Of a DNA stretch of 64,000 nt, positions 46,870-56,171 are shown piece by piece. Source of the stretch: Pasteurella sp030783905. GTDB lineage: Bacteria > Pseudomonadota > Gammaproteobacteria > Enterobacterales > Pasteurellaceae. Location: NCBI GenBank assembly GCA_051122655.1, contig CP182107.1:248001-312000 (forward strand), read 5' to 3'. Position 1 is the first letter of the stretch, and every line of letters begins with the position of its first letter. The position numbers were made by a program, and so were the translations under genes. The notes below the pieces were generated by a model. The model did no database searches, was not told the DNA's origin, and worked only from the letters and a program-made list of their open reading frames with translations.

Positions 46870-49776
46870 ATGCATACAACAACAATAAAATTTTCTGCAA
46901 TGACATTGGCGTTATTGAGTTATTCTGCCATCACGCTGGCAGAGAATAATCAAGACGCGACTGAACTTGATACGATTACCGTTTCTTCTCAACAAGACGA
47001 AATGGATATTAAAGAGAAAAAAGTCGGTGAAACCGTCAAAACAGCGAGCCAATTAAAACGTCAACAAGTGCAAGACAGCAGAGATTTGGTGCGCTATGAA
47101 ACCGGTGTGACAGTGGTTGAAGCTGGACGTTTCGGTTCGAGCGGTTATGCTATTCGTGGGGTGGATGAGAATCGTGTAGCGATTACGGTAGATGGGCTTC
47201 ATCAAGCAGAAACACTATCCTCTCAAGGTTTCAAAGAATTATTTGAAGGGTATGGTAATTTTAACAATACGCGAAATAGTGTAGAAATTGAAACGTTGAA
47301 AGTGGCGAAAATCGCCAAAGGTGCTGACTCAGTCAAAGTCGGGAGCGGTTCTTTAGGTGGTGCGGTACTGTTTGAAACAAAAGATGCAAGAGATTTTCTG
47401 ACTGAAAAGGATTGGCACATCGGTTATAAAGCAGGCTACACGACTGCAGATAATCAGGGACTCAATGCGGTGACTTTTGCGGGGCGCTACCAAATGTTTG
47501 ATGCATTGATTATGCATGCTAAGCGACATGGACATGAATTAGAAAATTATGACTATAAAAATGGTAGAGATATTCAAGGGAAAGAAAGAGAGAAAGCGGA
47601 TCCTTATACGATTACCAAAGAAAGTACATTAGTGAAATTCTCTTTTTCGCCAACAGAAAATCATCGTTTTACAGTGGCGTCCGATACGTATCTTCAGCAT
47701 TCTCGCGGACATGATCTTTCATATAATCTTGTTGCAACAACATATATTCAGTTAGATGAAAAAGAATCTCGTCATGCAAATGATTTGACAAAACGTAAAA
47801 ATGTTTCCTTCACTTATGAGAATTATACCGTTACGCCATTTTGGGATACGCTCAAGTTAAGCTATTCACAACAAAGAATTACAACAAGGGCGAGAACAGA
47901 AGATTATTGTGATGGCAATGAAAAATGTGATACATATAAGAATCCGCTTGGATTACATATGAAAGATGGGAAAATTTTAGCTAAAAATGATGAAGAACTT
48001 GAATTGCAGAAAGAAAAGTGGAAAACACCAAAAGTCCTCGGTTCTGATGGTAAAGAAAAAGATCCTTCTGGCTATGCATTGACAGAAATTGGCGGTTCAA
48101 ATTTTTGGTTTGATTGTGAAATATTCGACTGTAGCAAACCAGTAGAAGTTTATAAGGAAAATTATAGTGCTCCTTTGGGAAAAGCCACTAAGCAAATGGT
48201 TGATTTAACCACAAAAATAATACAAGGGAAAAAATTTGGAACTTACGAAAATACAGCTGAGCCATACGCTAAGCATTATATCATTCTCCCTAATTCTCAA
48301 GGTTATAGACCCTTTGATTATAAGAAGCGAGATTTAAATACAAATACTAAACAAATCAACTTAGATTTAAGTAAAACTTTTGTTTTATTTGATATGGAAA
48401 ATAATCTTAATTACGGTGGTATCTATAGTAAAACAGAAAAAACTATGGTTAATTATGCTGGTTATACAGGCAGCAATCCTAAGTGGTGGGCTAAACGAAC
48501 ATTAGGAATAAATAGTATTACTAACAAAGAAAATACATGTAAAACAATGTCAAGTTATAATGGATATCTCTGTCCAAGACATGAAGAGCCTACCTCCTTT
48601 TTAATTCCGGTGGAGACAACAACTAAGTCTTTATATTTTGCAGATAATATCAAGTTGCACCGTATGTTGAGCGTAGATTTAGGCTACCGTTATGATGATA
48701 TTAAATATCAGCCAGAATATATCCCAGGTGTTACACCTAAGATTGCTGATGATATGGTAAAAGAGTTGTTTGTAAAATTAGGCACTCCAGCAGGGTACAA
48801 CTGGCAAGGCGTTCCTTATTATAGCCCTGAACAAATTCGTAAGAATGCGGAAGAAAATATTGCTTATATTGCACAAGAAAAACGCTTTAAGAAACATTCT
48901 TACTCGATTGGGGCAACCTTTGATCCTACTCATTTTTTAAGAGTACAAGTAAAATATTCGAAAGGGTTTAGAGCCCCAACCTCGGATGAACTTTATTTTA
49001 CCTTTAAGCATCCAGACTTTACCATTTTACCGAACCCAGTGTTGAAACCAGAAGAGGCAAAAAATCAAGAGCTTGCTTTGACATTTCACGATAATTGGGG
49101 TTTTGTGAGCACAAGTGTGTTCCAGACAAAATATCGTCAGTTTCTTGATTTAGCCTATTTAGGTTCCAGAAATTTATCGAACTCAGTGGGAGGTAATGCA
49201 CAAGCAAGAGATTTCCAAGTTTATCAAAATGTCAATGTCGATAATGCGAAAGTGAAAGGGATTGAAATTAATGCACGTTTGAATTTGGGCTATTTTTGGC
49301 ATGTGTTAGACGGATTTAATACCAGCTATAAATTTACTTATCAACGTGGTCGTTTGGAGGGTGATCGCCCAATGAATGCGATTCAGCCTAAAACCTCTGT
49401 TATTGGTTTAGGTTACGATCATAAAGAAAATAAATTCGGTGCTGATTTATATATCACACGTGTGAGTGAGAAAAAAGCAAAAGACACTTATAATATGTTC
49501 TATAAAGAGCAAGGATATAAAGATAGCGCTATTCGTTGGCGAAGCGATGACTATACATTGATTGATGCGGTTGGTTATATTAAACCGATTAAGAATTTAA
49601 CGTTACAGTTTGGCGTTTATAATTTAACAGACCGTAAATACTTGACATGGGAATCTGCTCGTTCAATTAAACCCTTTGGTACAAGCAATTTAATTAATCA
49701 GAAAACTGGTGCAGGAATTAACCGTTTCTACTCACCAGGTCGTAACTTTAAATTCAGTGCTGAAATTACCTTCTAA
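46870..49776 (+). CDS. TonB-dependent haemoglobin receptor
   Basis: A 968-residue outer-membrane receptor. Signal peptide (MHTTTIKFSAMTLALLSYSAITLA), then a TonB box (DTITVSS), the plug domain (about 50-200, with YAIRGVDENRVAITVDGL), and a 22-strand barrel ending in a terminal Phe. It fits the haemoglobin/transferrin/lactoferrin receptor family. The extracellular region holds three Cys pairs (CDGNEKC, CEIFDC, CKTMSSYNGYLC), probably disulfide-bonded loops. The ATG at 46870 has GAGG upstream; the in-frame GTG at 46861 overlaps it. Likely HgbA-like from context with hutX and hutZ, but I cannot assign which Hgb gene. Confidence 0.88.
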   Translation: MHTTTIKFSAMTLALLSYSAITLAENNQDATELDTITVSSQQDEMDIKEKKVGETVKTASQLKRQQVQDSRDLVRYETGVTVVEAGRFGSSGYAIRGVDENRVAITVDGLHQAETLSSQGFKELFEGYGNFNNTRNSVEIETLKVAKIAKGADSVKVGSGSLGGAVLFETKDARDFLTEKDWHIGYKAGYTTADNQGLNAVTFAGRYQMFDALIMHAKRHGHELENYDYKNGRDIQGKEREKADPYTITKESTLVKFSFSPTENHRFTVASDTYLQHSRGHDLSYNLVATTYIQLDEKESRHANDLTKRKNVSFTYENYTVTPFWDTLKLSYSQQRITTRARTEDYCDGNEKCDTYKNPLGLHMKDGKILAKNDEELELQKEKWKTPKVLGSDGKEKDPSGYALTEIGGSNFWFDCEIFDCSKPVEVYKENYSAPLGKATKQMVDLTTKIIQGKKFGTYENTAEPYAKHYIILPNSQGYRPFDYKKRDLNTNTKQINLDLSKTFVLFDMENNLNYGGIYSKTEKTMVNYAGYTGSNPKWWAKRTLGINSITNKENTCKTMSSYNGYLCPRHEEPTSFLIPVETTTKSLYFADNIKLHRMLSVDLGYRYDDIKYQPEYIPGVTPKIADDMVKELFVKLGTPAGYNWQGVPYYSPEQIRKNAEENIAYIAQEKRFKKHSYSIGATFDPTHFLRVQVKYSKGFRAPTSDELYFTFKHPDFTILPNPVLKPEEAKNQELALTFHDNWGFVSTSVFQTKYRQFLDLAYLGSRNLSNSVGGNAQARDFQVYQNVNVDNAKVKGIEINARLNLGYFWHVLDGFNTSYKFTYQRGRLEGDRPMNAIQPKTSVIGLGYDHKENKFGADLYITRVSEKKAKDTYNMFYKEQGYKDSAIRWRSDDYTLIDAVGYIKPIKNLTLQFGVYNLTDRKYLTWESARSIKPFGTSNLINQKTGAGINRFYSPGRNFKFSAEITF

Positions 49777-49779
49777 TTT

Positions 49780-49807
49780 GAAAGCCTGCCTGTGCAGGCT
49801 TTCTTTT
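49780..49807 (+). terminator. Terminator after the haem receptor gene
   Basis: GAAAGCCTGC (49780-49789) pairs with GCAGGCTTTC (49794-49803) around CTGT, followed by TTTT, 4 bp past the stop. Confidence 0.9.
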
Positions 49808-49841
49808 TATCCGAAAGTGCGGTGGATTTGGTAAAGATTTA

Positions 49842-49869
49842 TTGCTTTTCTTTAAATCAATGTTAAAAT
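49842..49869 (+). promoter_or_regulatory. Probable sigma-70 promoter of rpsO
   Basis: TTGCTT (49842-49847), 16-bp spacer, TAAAAT (49864-49869), about 75 bp upstream of the rpsO start, leaving a leader long enough for the S15 autoregulatory structure known in E. coli, which I cannot confirm by eye. Confidence 0.5.
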
Positions 49870-49944
49870 TCACACTTCTTTGTCGTGGCTGGATTAGAGA
49901 TCGGCTAACGATGTATGTTTAACTTAACTTTTAGGAGTTATCAA

Positions 49945-50214
49945 ATGTCTCTAAGTACAGAAAAAAAAGCAGCTATCGTTGCTGAATTTGGTCGTGATGC
50001 AAAAGATACCGGTTCTTCAGAAGTGCAAATCGCATTATTAACTGCACAAATCAACCACTTACAATCTCACTTTGCAACGCACAAAAAAGATCACCACGGT
50101 CGTCGTGGTTTATTGCGTATGGTTTCTCGTCGTCGTAAACTTTTAGATTACTTAAAACGTACAAATCTTGAGCTTTACACTTCAACTATCGCTCGTTTAG
50201 GTTTACGTCGCTAA
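49945..50214 (+). CDS. rpsO: 30S ribosomal protein S15
   Basis: An 89-residue small-subunit protein that binds 16S rRNA early in assembly. MSLSTEKKAAIVAEFGRDAKDTGS and HFATHKKDHHGRRGLLRMVSRRRKLLDYLK are near E. coli S15, including the RNA-binding HH region. The ATG at 49945 has AGGAG 7 bases upstream; the longer open frame from 49915 is not translated. pnp does not follow directly. Confidence 0.98.
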   Translation: MSLSTEKKAAIVAEFGRDAKDTGSSEVQIALLTAQINHLQSHFATHKKDHHGRRGLLRMVSRRRKLLDYLKRTNLELYTSTIARLGLRR

Positions 50215-50239
50215 TTTTTATTAGGATTGATTCCAAACA

Positions 50240-50276
50240 AAAACCCTTGATAACTTTATCAAGGGTTTTCTTTTTT
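50240..50276 (+). terminator. Terminator after rpsO
   Basis: AAAACCCTTGATA (50240-50252) pairs with TATCAAGGGTTTT (50257-50269) around ACTT, followed by CTTTTTT. Confidence 0.9.
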
Positions 50277-50311
50277 CTGCATACTAGGTATGTTTAAATA
50301 TCGCAAAACAC

Positions 50312-50338
50312 ACCGCACATTTCGTGGAAAAGTGCGGT
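50312..50338 (-). terminator. Uptake-sequence hairpin terminating apbC
   Basis: ACCGCAC (50312-50318) pairs with GTGCGGT (50332-50338), the right arm being an exact uptake sequence (50330-50338) and the left a one-mismatch copy. On the minus strand a T-rich stretch follows. It lies 12 bp past the apbC stop. Confidence 0.65.
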
Positions 50339-50350
50339 CATTTTTTTAAT

Positions 50351-51463
50351 TTATTTTACTTCTTTAAACATGATCTCACTTGGGATCACCGAACCTTGCC
50401 AGTAAAGCTCAGTAGCGACTTTTTCGGCTAATTGCATAAATGATTGGGCAATGTCGCTTTCAGGCGCGGCGACAACGGTTGGGATACCTTTGTCTAAATC
50501 TTCGCGTAAGCGAATATGCAAAGCTTGTTGTCCTAACACTTTGACATTGTATTTTTGTGCAATGCGCTCTGCGCCACCGGTACCGAAAATCGCTTCTTGA
50601 TGACCACAGTTGCTACAAATATGCATGGACATATTTTCGATAATCCCTAACACTGGCACAGAAACACGCTCAAACATGGCAACACCTTTAATCGCATCGA
50701 GTAATGCAATATCTTGCGGGGTTGTGACCACGACCGCACCCGTCACAGGAATTTGTTGCGAGAGAGTAAGTTGAATATCCCCTGTACCTGGTGGCATATC
50801 AATCACTAAATAATCCAAATCTGGCCATAAGGTTTCTTGCAAAAGCTGACTTAAGGCACTGCTTGCCATTGGACCACGCCAAATCGTAGCATTGTCCGGT
50901 TCCATTAAGAAACCAATGGAATTGGCAAAGATATGATGAGCTTGAATGGGGGTAATATGTTGATTATCGGGTGATGTTGGGCGCTGATCGGCAACCCCTA
51001 ACATGTGAGGAATAGATGGTCCATAAATATCCGCATCTAAAATTCCCACGCGCGCCCCTTGTCTTTGTAAGGCGAGGGCAAGGTTGACGGAAATGGTGGA
51101 TTTTCCTACACCACCTTTACCTGATGTTACCGCGATGATATTTTTCACCCCTTTTACGGCTGGATGGCTATTAGCACGTTTTAATGTCGCGATTTGATAA
51201 TTTAATTGCCATTTAATGTCTTTGCATTCTGCTAATGTGAGAAGTTCTGCTGAGAGAGTGCTCTTGAGTTGTTCGAATGCAGTATTCCAAGCAAACGGCA
51301 TACTAATTTCAATACGTAACGTCTCACCGCCTTTTTCAATTTTTTTGATGACATTTAAGCTGACTAGATCTTGTTGTAAGCTAGGATGTTGAAATTGTTG
51401 AAAGGCGTTTTGGATAGCCTGTTTTTGACTATCCGTTAAACTGTCAGAAAATAAAATTCCCAT
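50351..51463 (-). CDS. apbC: Iron-sulfur cluster carrier ATPase (Mrp/ApbC)
   Basis: A 370-residue P-loop ATPase that carries and delivers Fe-S clusters. After an N-terminal MIP18-like domain of about 90 residues comes AVTSGKGGVGKST near 110 (deviant Walker A with two lysines), DADIYGPSIP near 143, and CSNCG near 283, the CxxC that binds a bridging cluster at the dimer interface. Length equals E. coli Mrp (369). It is divergent from metG, as in E. coli. Confidence 0.94.
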   Translation of the reverse strand: MGILFSDSLTDSQKQAIQNAFQQFQHPSLQQDLVSLNVIKKIEKGGETLRIEISMPFAWNTAFEQLKSTLSAELLTLAECKDIKWQLNYQIATLKRANSHPAVKGVKNIIAVTSGKGGVGKSTISVNLALALQRQGARVGILDADIYGPSIPHMLGVADQRPTSPDNQHITPIQAHHIFANSIGFLMEPDNATIWRGPMASSALSQLLQETLWPDLDYLVIDMPPGTGDIQLTLSQQIPVTGAVVVTTPQDIALLDAIKGVAMFERVSVPVLGIIENMSMHICSNCGHQEAIFGTGGAERIAQKYNVKVLGQQALHIRLREDLDKGIPTVVAAPESDIAQSFMQLAEKVATELYWQGSVIPSEIMFKEVK

Positions 51464-51644
51464 TGATTTTATCCTGTTATATTTGGTGGCTAATGAAAGC
51501 CCTAGTTAATCACTCAACTATATTTAACCACGAAGCTGTAGAACTGTTAAGCAGAAATATGGAAAAGCGCGGTTAAAGTAGAAAAAAGACTGTGAATAAG
51601 GTAATATAAGCGCCAATTTTTTGATGGAAAACAGGAATAATAAC

Positions 51645-53693
51645 ATGGCGAATTCGGCACGCAATATTTTAGTTACTTGCGCCTTACCTTATGCAAATGG
51701 TGCAATTCATTTAGGGCATTTATTAGAGCATATTCAAGCGGATATTTGGGTGCGCTTTCAGCGTATGCGTGGTCACCAAGTCTATTTTATTTGTGCCGAT
51801 GATGCGCATGGCACGCCAATCATGTTAAATGCGGATAAATTAGGCATTACACCAGAAGAATTGATCGCGCGTTCTAAAGCGGAGCATGTGACTGATTTTG
51901 AAGGTTTTAATATCAGCTATGATAATTATCATTCTACCCATAGCCCAGAAAATGAAGCCTTAACCTCAGAAATGTATAAAAAGTTACGTGCCAATGGTTT
52001 TATTAAAAGCCGTACTATTTCACAATTATTCGATCCAGAAAAAAGGATGTTTTTACCTGATCGCTTTGTAAAAGGCACTTGTCCAAAATGCAAAGCAGAA
52101 GATCAATATGGCGATAACTGCGAAGTCTGTTCTTCGACCTATAGCCCAACGGAATTAATTAATCCACGTTCTGTGGTATCGGGCGCTGCCCCTGTGTTAA
52201 AAGAATCTGAGCACTTCTTCTTTGACTTACCCGCGTTTGAAGGGATGTTGAAAACGTGGATCAAATCGGGTTCATTACAACCTGAAATTACCAATAAAAT
52301 GCAAGAATGGTTTGAGTCGGGTTTACAACAATGGGATATTTCCCGTGATGCACCGTATTTCGGCTTTAAAATTCCTGATACAGAAGATAAATATTTCTAT
52401 GTTTGGTTAGATGCACCAATTGGTTATATGGCATCGTTCAAAAATCTTTGCGACAGAAATGGCGTGAATTTTGATGATTTCTGGAAAAAAGACAGCACTG
52501 CCGAACTTTATCACTTCATTGGTAAAGATATTGTGTATTTCCACAGCTTATTCTGGCCGGCGATGTTAGAGGGATGTGATCTTCGTAAACCAACTAACGT
52601 ATTTGCTCATGGCTATGTTACGGTCAATGGCGTGAAAATGTCCAAATCTCGTGGTACTTTTATTCAAGCTTCAACCTATTTACGCCATTTAGCGCCTGAA
52701 TATTTGCGTTATTATTATGCCGCAAAACTCAATAACCGCATTGAAGATTTAGACTTAAATCTTGAGGATTTTGTACAACGCTTAAATGCCGATGTGGTGA
52801 ATAAATTTGTCAATCTGGCTTCACGCAGTGCAGGCTTTATCACCAAACGTTTTGACGGCAAATTATCCGCAGAGATTGCTGAACCTGAATTATTGGCAGA
52901 GTTTGTGGAAAAAGCAACACAGATCGCCACATATTACGAAGAACGTGAGTTTGGTAAAGTGGTGCGTGAAGTGATGCAATTAGCGGATAAAGCCAATAAA
53001 TATATTGATGACAAAGCGCCTTGGGTGATGGTGAAAGAAGAAGGGCGTGAAGCGGAGTTACAAGCGGTTTGCTCAATGGCATTGCAACTATTCCGTGTGT
53101 TGGCCATTTATTTAAAACCGATTATTCCTCAAATTATTGAACGTGCGGAAGCGTTTTTACAAGATGAATTAACCTGGGAAAGTTTGAACAACCCATTATT
53201 AAATCACTCCATTTTACCATTTAAAGCATTAGCACAGCGTTTAGATGCAAAACAGATTGAGGCCATTGTGAACGAAACCAAAGAACAATTTGCCGTCCAG
53301 CAGGCATTAGAACAAAAAAATACGGCAAAAGCAGCGCCTGCAAGTCACATTGAGCCGATCGCAGACACCGTAAGTATTGATGATTTCGCGAAATTAGATT
53401 TACGTGTGGCGAAAGTGATGAAATGTGAAGCCGTACCTGAGTCAAACAAACTCTTACGTTTTGAGTTGGATTTGGGCGATCACACTCGTCAAGTGTTCTC
53501 TGGGATCAAAGAGGCGTACAACAATCCCGCCGAATTAGAAGGGCGCTTTGTAGTGATGATTGCCAACCTTGCACCACGTAAAATGCGTTTTGGTGTATCG
53601 GAAGGGATGATCTTAAGCGCTGGTACAGGCGGCGCTGACTTGTTCTTATTAAATGCGGATCAAGGGGTAAAACCGGGTATGCAGGTCAAATAA
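51645..53693 (+). CDS. metG: Methionine--tRNA ligase
   Basis: A 682-residue class I synthetase. ANGAIHLGHLLEHI near residue 19 is the HIGH motif, CPKCKAEDQYGDNCEVC near 145 binds zinc, and KMSKSRGTF near 332 is the KMSKS loop. A C-terminal tRNA-binding (Trbp111-like) domain starts near IDDFAKLDLRVAKVMKC at 577. The ATG at 51645 (MANSARNILVTCALPYANG) matches the family start and has AGGAATAATAAC upstream; in-frame TTG and ATG at 51621/51624 are less likely. Confidence 0.96.
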   Translation: MANSARNILVTCALPYANGAIHLGHLLEHIQADIWVRFQRMRGHQVYFICADDAHGTPIMLNADKLGITPEELIARSKAEHVTDFEGFNISYDNYHSTHSPENEALTSEMYKKLRANGFIKSRTISQLFDPEKRMFLPDRFVKGTCPKCKAEDQYGDNCEVCSSTYSPTELINPRSVVSGAAPVLKESEHFFFDLPAFEGMLKTWIKSGSLQPEITNKMQEWFESGLQQWDISRDAPYFGFKIPDTEDKYFYVWLDAPIGYMASFKNLCDRNGVNFDDFWKKDSTAELYHFIGKDIVYFHSLFWPAMLEGCDLRKPTNVFAHGYVTVNGVKMSKSRGTFIQASTYLRHLAPEYLRYYYAAKLNNRIEDLDLNLEDFVQRLNADVVNKFVNLASRSAGFITKRFDGKLSAEIAEPELLAEFVEKATQIATYYEEREFGKVVREVMQLADKANKYIDDKAPWVMVKEEGREAELQAVCSMALQLFRVLAIYLKPIIPQIIERAEAFLQDELTWESLNNPLLNHSILPFKALAQRLDAKQIEAIVNETKEQFAVQQALEQKNTAKAAPASHIEPIADTVSIDDFAKLDLRVAKVMKCEAVPESNKLLRFELDLGDHTRQVFSGIKEAYNNPAELEGRFVVMIANLAPRKMRFGVSEGMILSAGTGGADLFLLNADQGVKPGMQVK

Positions 53694-53718
53694 CCTTGTA
53701 TTCATCCCCTTATGCAAT

Positions 53719-53756
53719 AAAGTGCGGTAGAATTTTTTAATTTTTCACCGCACTTT
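53719..53756 (+). terminator. Inverted uptake-sequence pair acting as metG terminator
   Basis: AAAGTGCGGT (53719-53728) and ACCGCACTTT (53747-53756) are perfect inverted copies of the uptake 9-mer plus one base, 26 bp past the metG stop, with T-rich flanks. A standard Pasteurellaceae use of paired uptake sequences. Confidence 0.85.
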
Positions 53757-53826
53757 TCATTTCTCCCATGTTGACAGGTGAAAACCTGTTATAATTCCGC
53801 CCAGCTTGACTAACCAGAGAAGAACT

Positions 53827-55983
53827 ATGAAACAACTTTTTGCCACCACTGCGCGTGGTTTTGAAGAATTACTTAAAGTCGAATTAACCGAACTTGGTGC
53901 GACCGATTGCCAAATTACGCAAGGCGGTGTGCATTTTTATGCCGATGAGGAAACCCAATATCGTGTGTTGTTATGGACACGGTTAGCCTCACGTATTTTA
54001 TTACCGATTGTCACCAGTAAAGTGTATAGCGATTTAGATTTATATTCGGCAGTGGTTGGGCAAAATTGGTTGGATTATTTTGATGAAAAAGCCCATTTTA
54101 TGGTGGATTTTAATGGCACAAACCGAGAAATTCGTCACACTCAATTTGGGGCAATGCGAGTCAAAGATGGGATTGTGGATTACTTTGAGCGTGCCGGCAA
54201 GCCGCGTCCAAATGTGGATAAATCTCAACCCGATATTCGTATTCATGCTTATTTAAATCGTGAAGAATTAGTCATTTCCCTCGATTTAAGTGGTGAGGCA
54301 TTACATATGCGTGGTTATCGTGAGGACACGGGCAAAGCGCCTTTGCGTGAAACCTTAGCGGCTGCGATTGTGCTTCGTTCAGGCTGGCAGGTGGGCACAC
54401 CATTAGTCGATCCTATGTGCGGTTCGGGCACCTTGTTGATTGAAGCAGCACAAATGCAAGCTAACATTGCGCCGCAATTACACCGTCTGCGCTGGGGCTT
54501 TGATTTCTGGAAAGGACACAATCAACAGGCATGGGATAAGGTGAAAGGCGAAGCCATTGAATTGGCGGAACAAGCCTTTAACCAAAATCAGAAAGCCCAT
54601 TTTTATGGCTTTGATTTGGATCACCGCGTGCTACAAAAAGCCAAACGCAATGCGCAAAATGCTGGCGTGGCACATTTAATTCAATGGCAGCAAGGCGATG
54701 TGAGTGCATTAAAAAATCCTGTTGCCGACGAAAAAGGCACGGTGATTTGTAACCCACCTTATGGCGAACGTTTAGGCACCACACCGGCCTTAATTGCCTT
54801 ATATTCCGTGTTGGGACAACGTTTGAAACAGCAGTTTGCCGATTGGAATGTGTCGATTTTCAGTGGCGAACCTGCCTTGTTAGATTGCTTACGTTTGCGT
54901 TCTCACCGTCAATTTAAAGCCAAAAATGGTCCGTTAGACTGTGTGCAAAAAAATTATCATATTAGCCCACGTGCCGCATCTAACATTGAAAGCCAAGAAC
55001 AAAACTTTTCAGAAAAAGACCGCACTTCTGAGCCGGTACAAGTGGCGGTGGATTTCGCCAATCGCTTACAAAAAAATAGCAAAAAAATTGAAAAATGGGC
55101 GAAACAACAAGGCATTAATGCCTATCGCTTATATGATGCGGATTTACCCGAATATAATTTAGCGGTGGATCGCTATGATGATCACATCGTGGTGCAAGAA
55201 TATGCCGCACCGAAAAATATTGATGAAAACAAAGCACGCCAACGTTTATTAGATGCGGTGACAGCCACCTTGCAAGTGACGGGCGTGGAAACCAACAAAC
55301 TGATTTTAAAAGTTCGCCAAAAACAAAAAGGCACCAATCAATATGAAAAGCTCGCCAATAAAGGTGATTATTTTTATGTGAATGAATATGGGGCAAAATT
55401 GTGGGTCAATTTAACGGATTATTTGGATACCGGCTTATTCCTCGATCACCGTTTAACCCGCAAAATGCTTGGCGAAATGGCAAAAGACAAGGATTTTTTA
55501 AATCTGTTTGCTTATACTGGCTCGGCGACGGTTCATGCGGCACTGGGCGGGGCGAAATCCACTACCACCGTGGATATGTCGAACACTTATTTAAACTGGG
55601 CAGAACAGAATTTATTGCTTAATGATTTGGATGGCAAACAGCATAAGCTTATTCAAGCGGATTGCTTGCAGTGGCTTGCCCGTTGTGATCGTCAATTTGA
55701 TCTGATTTTCGTGGATCCACCGACCTTTTCTAACTCAAAACGCATGGAAGACAGTTGGGATGTGCAACGGGATCATATTAAGCTAATGACCCAGTTAAAA
55801 CGCATTTTACGCCGGAATGGCACCATCGTTTTTTCTAACAATAAAAGGGGGTTCAAAATGGATTTTGAGGGCTTAGAGGCACTGGGATTAAGTGCGGTTG
55901 ATATTACCGCCAAAACTCTACCACTGGATTTTGAACGCAATAAACAAATTCATAATTGTTGGGTGGTGAGGGTGAAAGCCTAA
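53827..55983 (+). CDS. rlmL: 23S rRNA (guanine) methyltransferase RlmKL
   Basis: A 718-residue fused enzyme making m2G2445 (RlmL half) and m7G2069 (RlmK half) in 23S rRNA. N-terminal THUMP domain at about 45-155, then methyltransferase 1 with DPMCGSGTLLIEAA near 196 and NPPYGERLG near 308, then the C-terminal methyltransferase with NLFAYTGSATVHAALGGA near 560 and DPPTFSNSKRMEDSWD near 635. ATG at 53827 (MKQLFATTARGFEELL) has AGAGAAG upstream and matches the family. Two uptake sequences are inside the gene (55019, 55890). Confidence 0.95.
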   Translation: MKQLFATTARGFEELLKVELTELGATDCQITQGGVHFYADEETQYRVLLWTRLASRILLPIVTSKVYSDLDLYSAVVGQNWLDYFDEKAHFMVDFNGTNREIRHTQFGAMRVKDGIVDYFERAGKPRPNVDKSQPDIRIHAYLNREELVISLDLSGEALHMRGYREDTGKAPLRETLAAAIVLRSGWQVGTPLVDPMCGSGTLLIEAAQMQANIAPQLHRLRWGFDFWKGHNQQAWDKVKGEAIELAEQAFNQNQKAHFYGFDLDHRVLQKAKRNAQNAGVAHLIQWQQGDVSALKNPVADEKGTVICNPPYGERLGTTPALIALYSVLGQRLKQQFADWNVSIFSGEPALLDCLRLRSHRQFKAKNGPLDCVQKNYHISPRAASNIESQEQNFSEKDRTSEPVQVAVDFANRLQKNSKKIEKWAKQQGINAYRLYDADLPEYNLAVDRYDDHIVVQEYAAPKNIDENKARQRLLDAVTATLQVTGVETNKLILKVRQKQKGTNQYEKLANKGDYFYVNEYGAKLWVNLTDYLDTGLFLDHRLTRKMLGEMAKDKDFLNLFAYTGSATVHAALGGAKSTTTVDMSNTYLNWAEQNLLLNDLDGKQHKLIQADCLQWLARCDRQFDLIFVDPPTFSNSKRMEDSWDVQRDHIKLMTQLKRILRRNGTIVFSNNKRGFKMDFEGLEALGLSAVDITAKTLPLDFERNKQIHNCWVVRVKA

Positions 55984-56070
55984 AATTAATCATTTGATAA
56001 ATTAAGTAGGATAAAATTATTGAATCTATAATTCGCTAAAATTAATTTAGTGATATGGTTCACAAAGAAT

Positions 56071-56103
56071 AGCATAGCAAGAGGATTTTGTTATGCTTTT
56101 TTT
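56071..56103 (+). terminator. Terminator between rlmL and the cas genes
   Basis: AGCATAGCAA (56071-56080) pairs with TTGTTATGCT (56088-56097), with one G-T pair, then six T. It separates rlmL from csy1; 56104-56171 should carry the csy promoter. Confidence 0.8.
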
Positions 56104-56171
56104 ATATGATGTGATTTCACTCAATTTCAGGGTCAAAATGGACATGATTACTATATTTAAAGGAGTAATAA

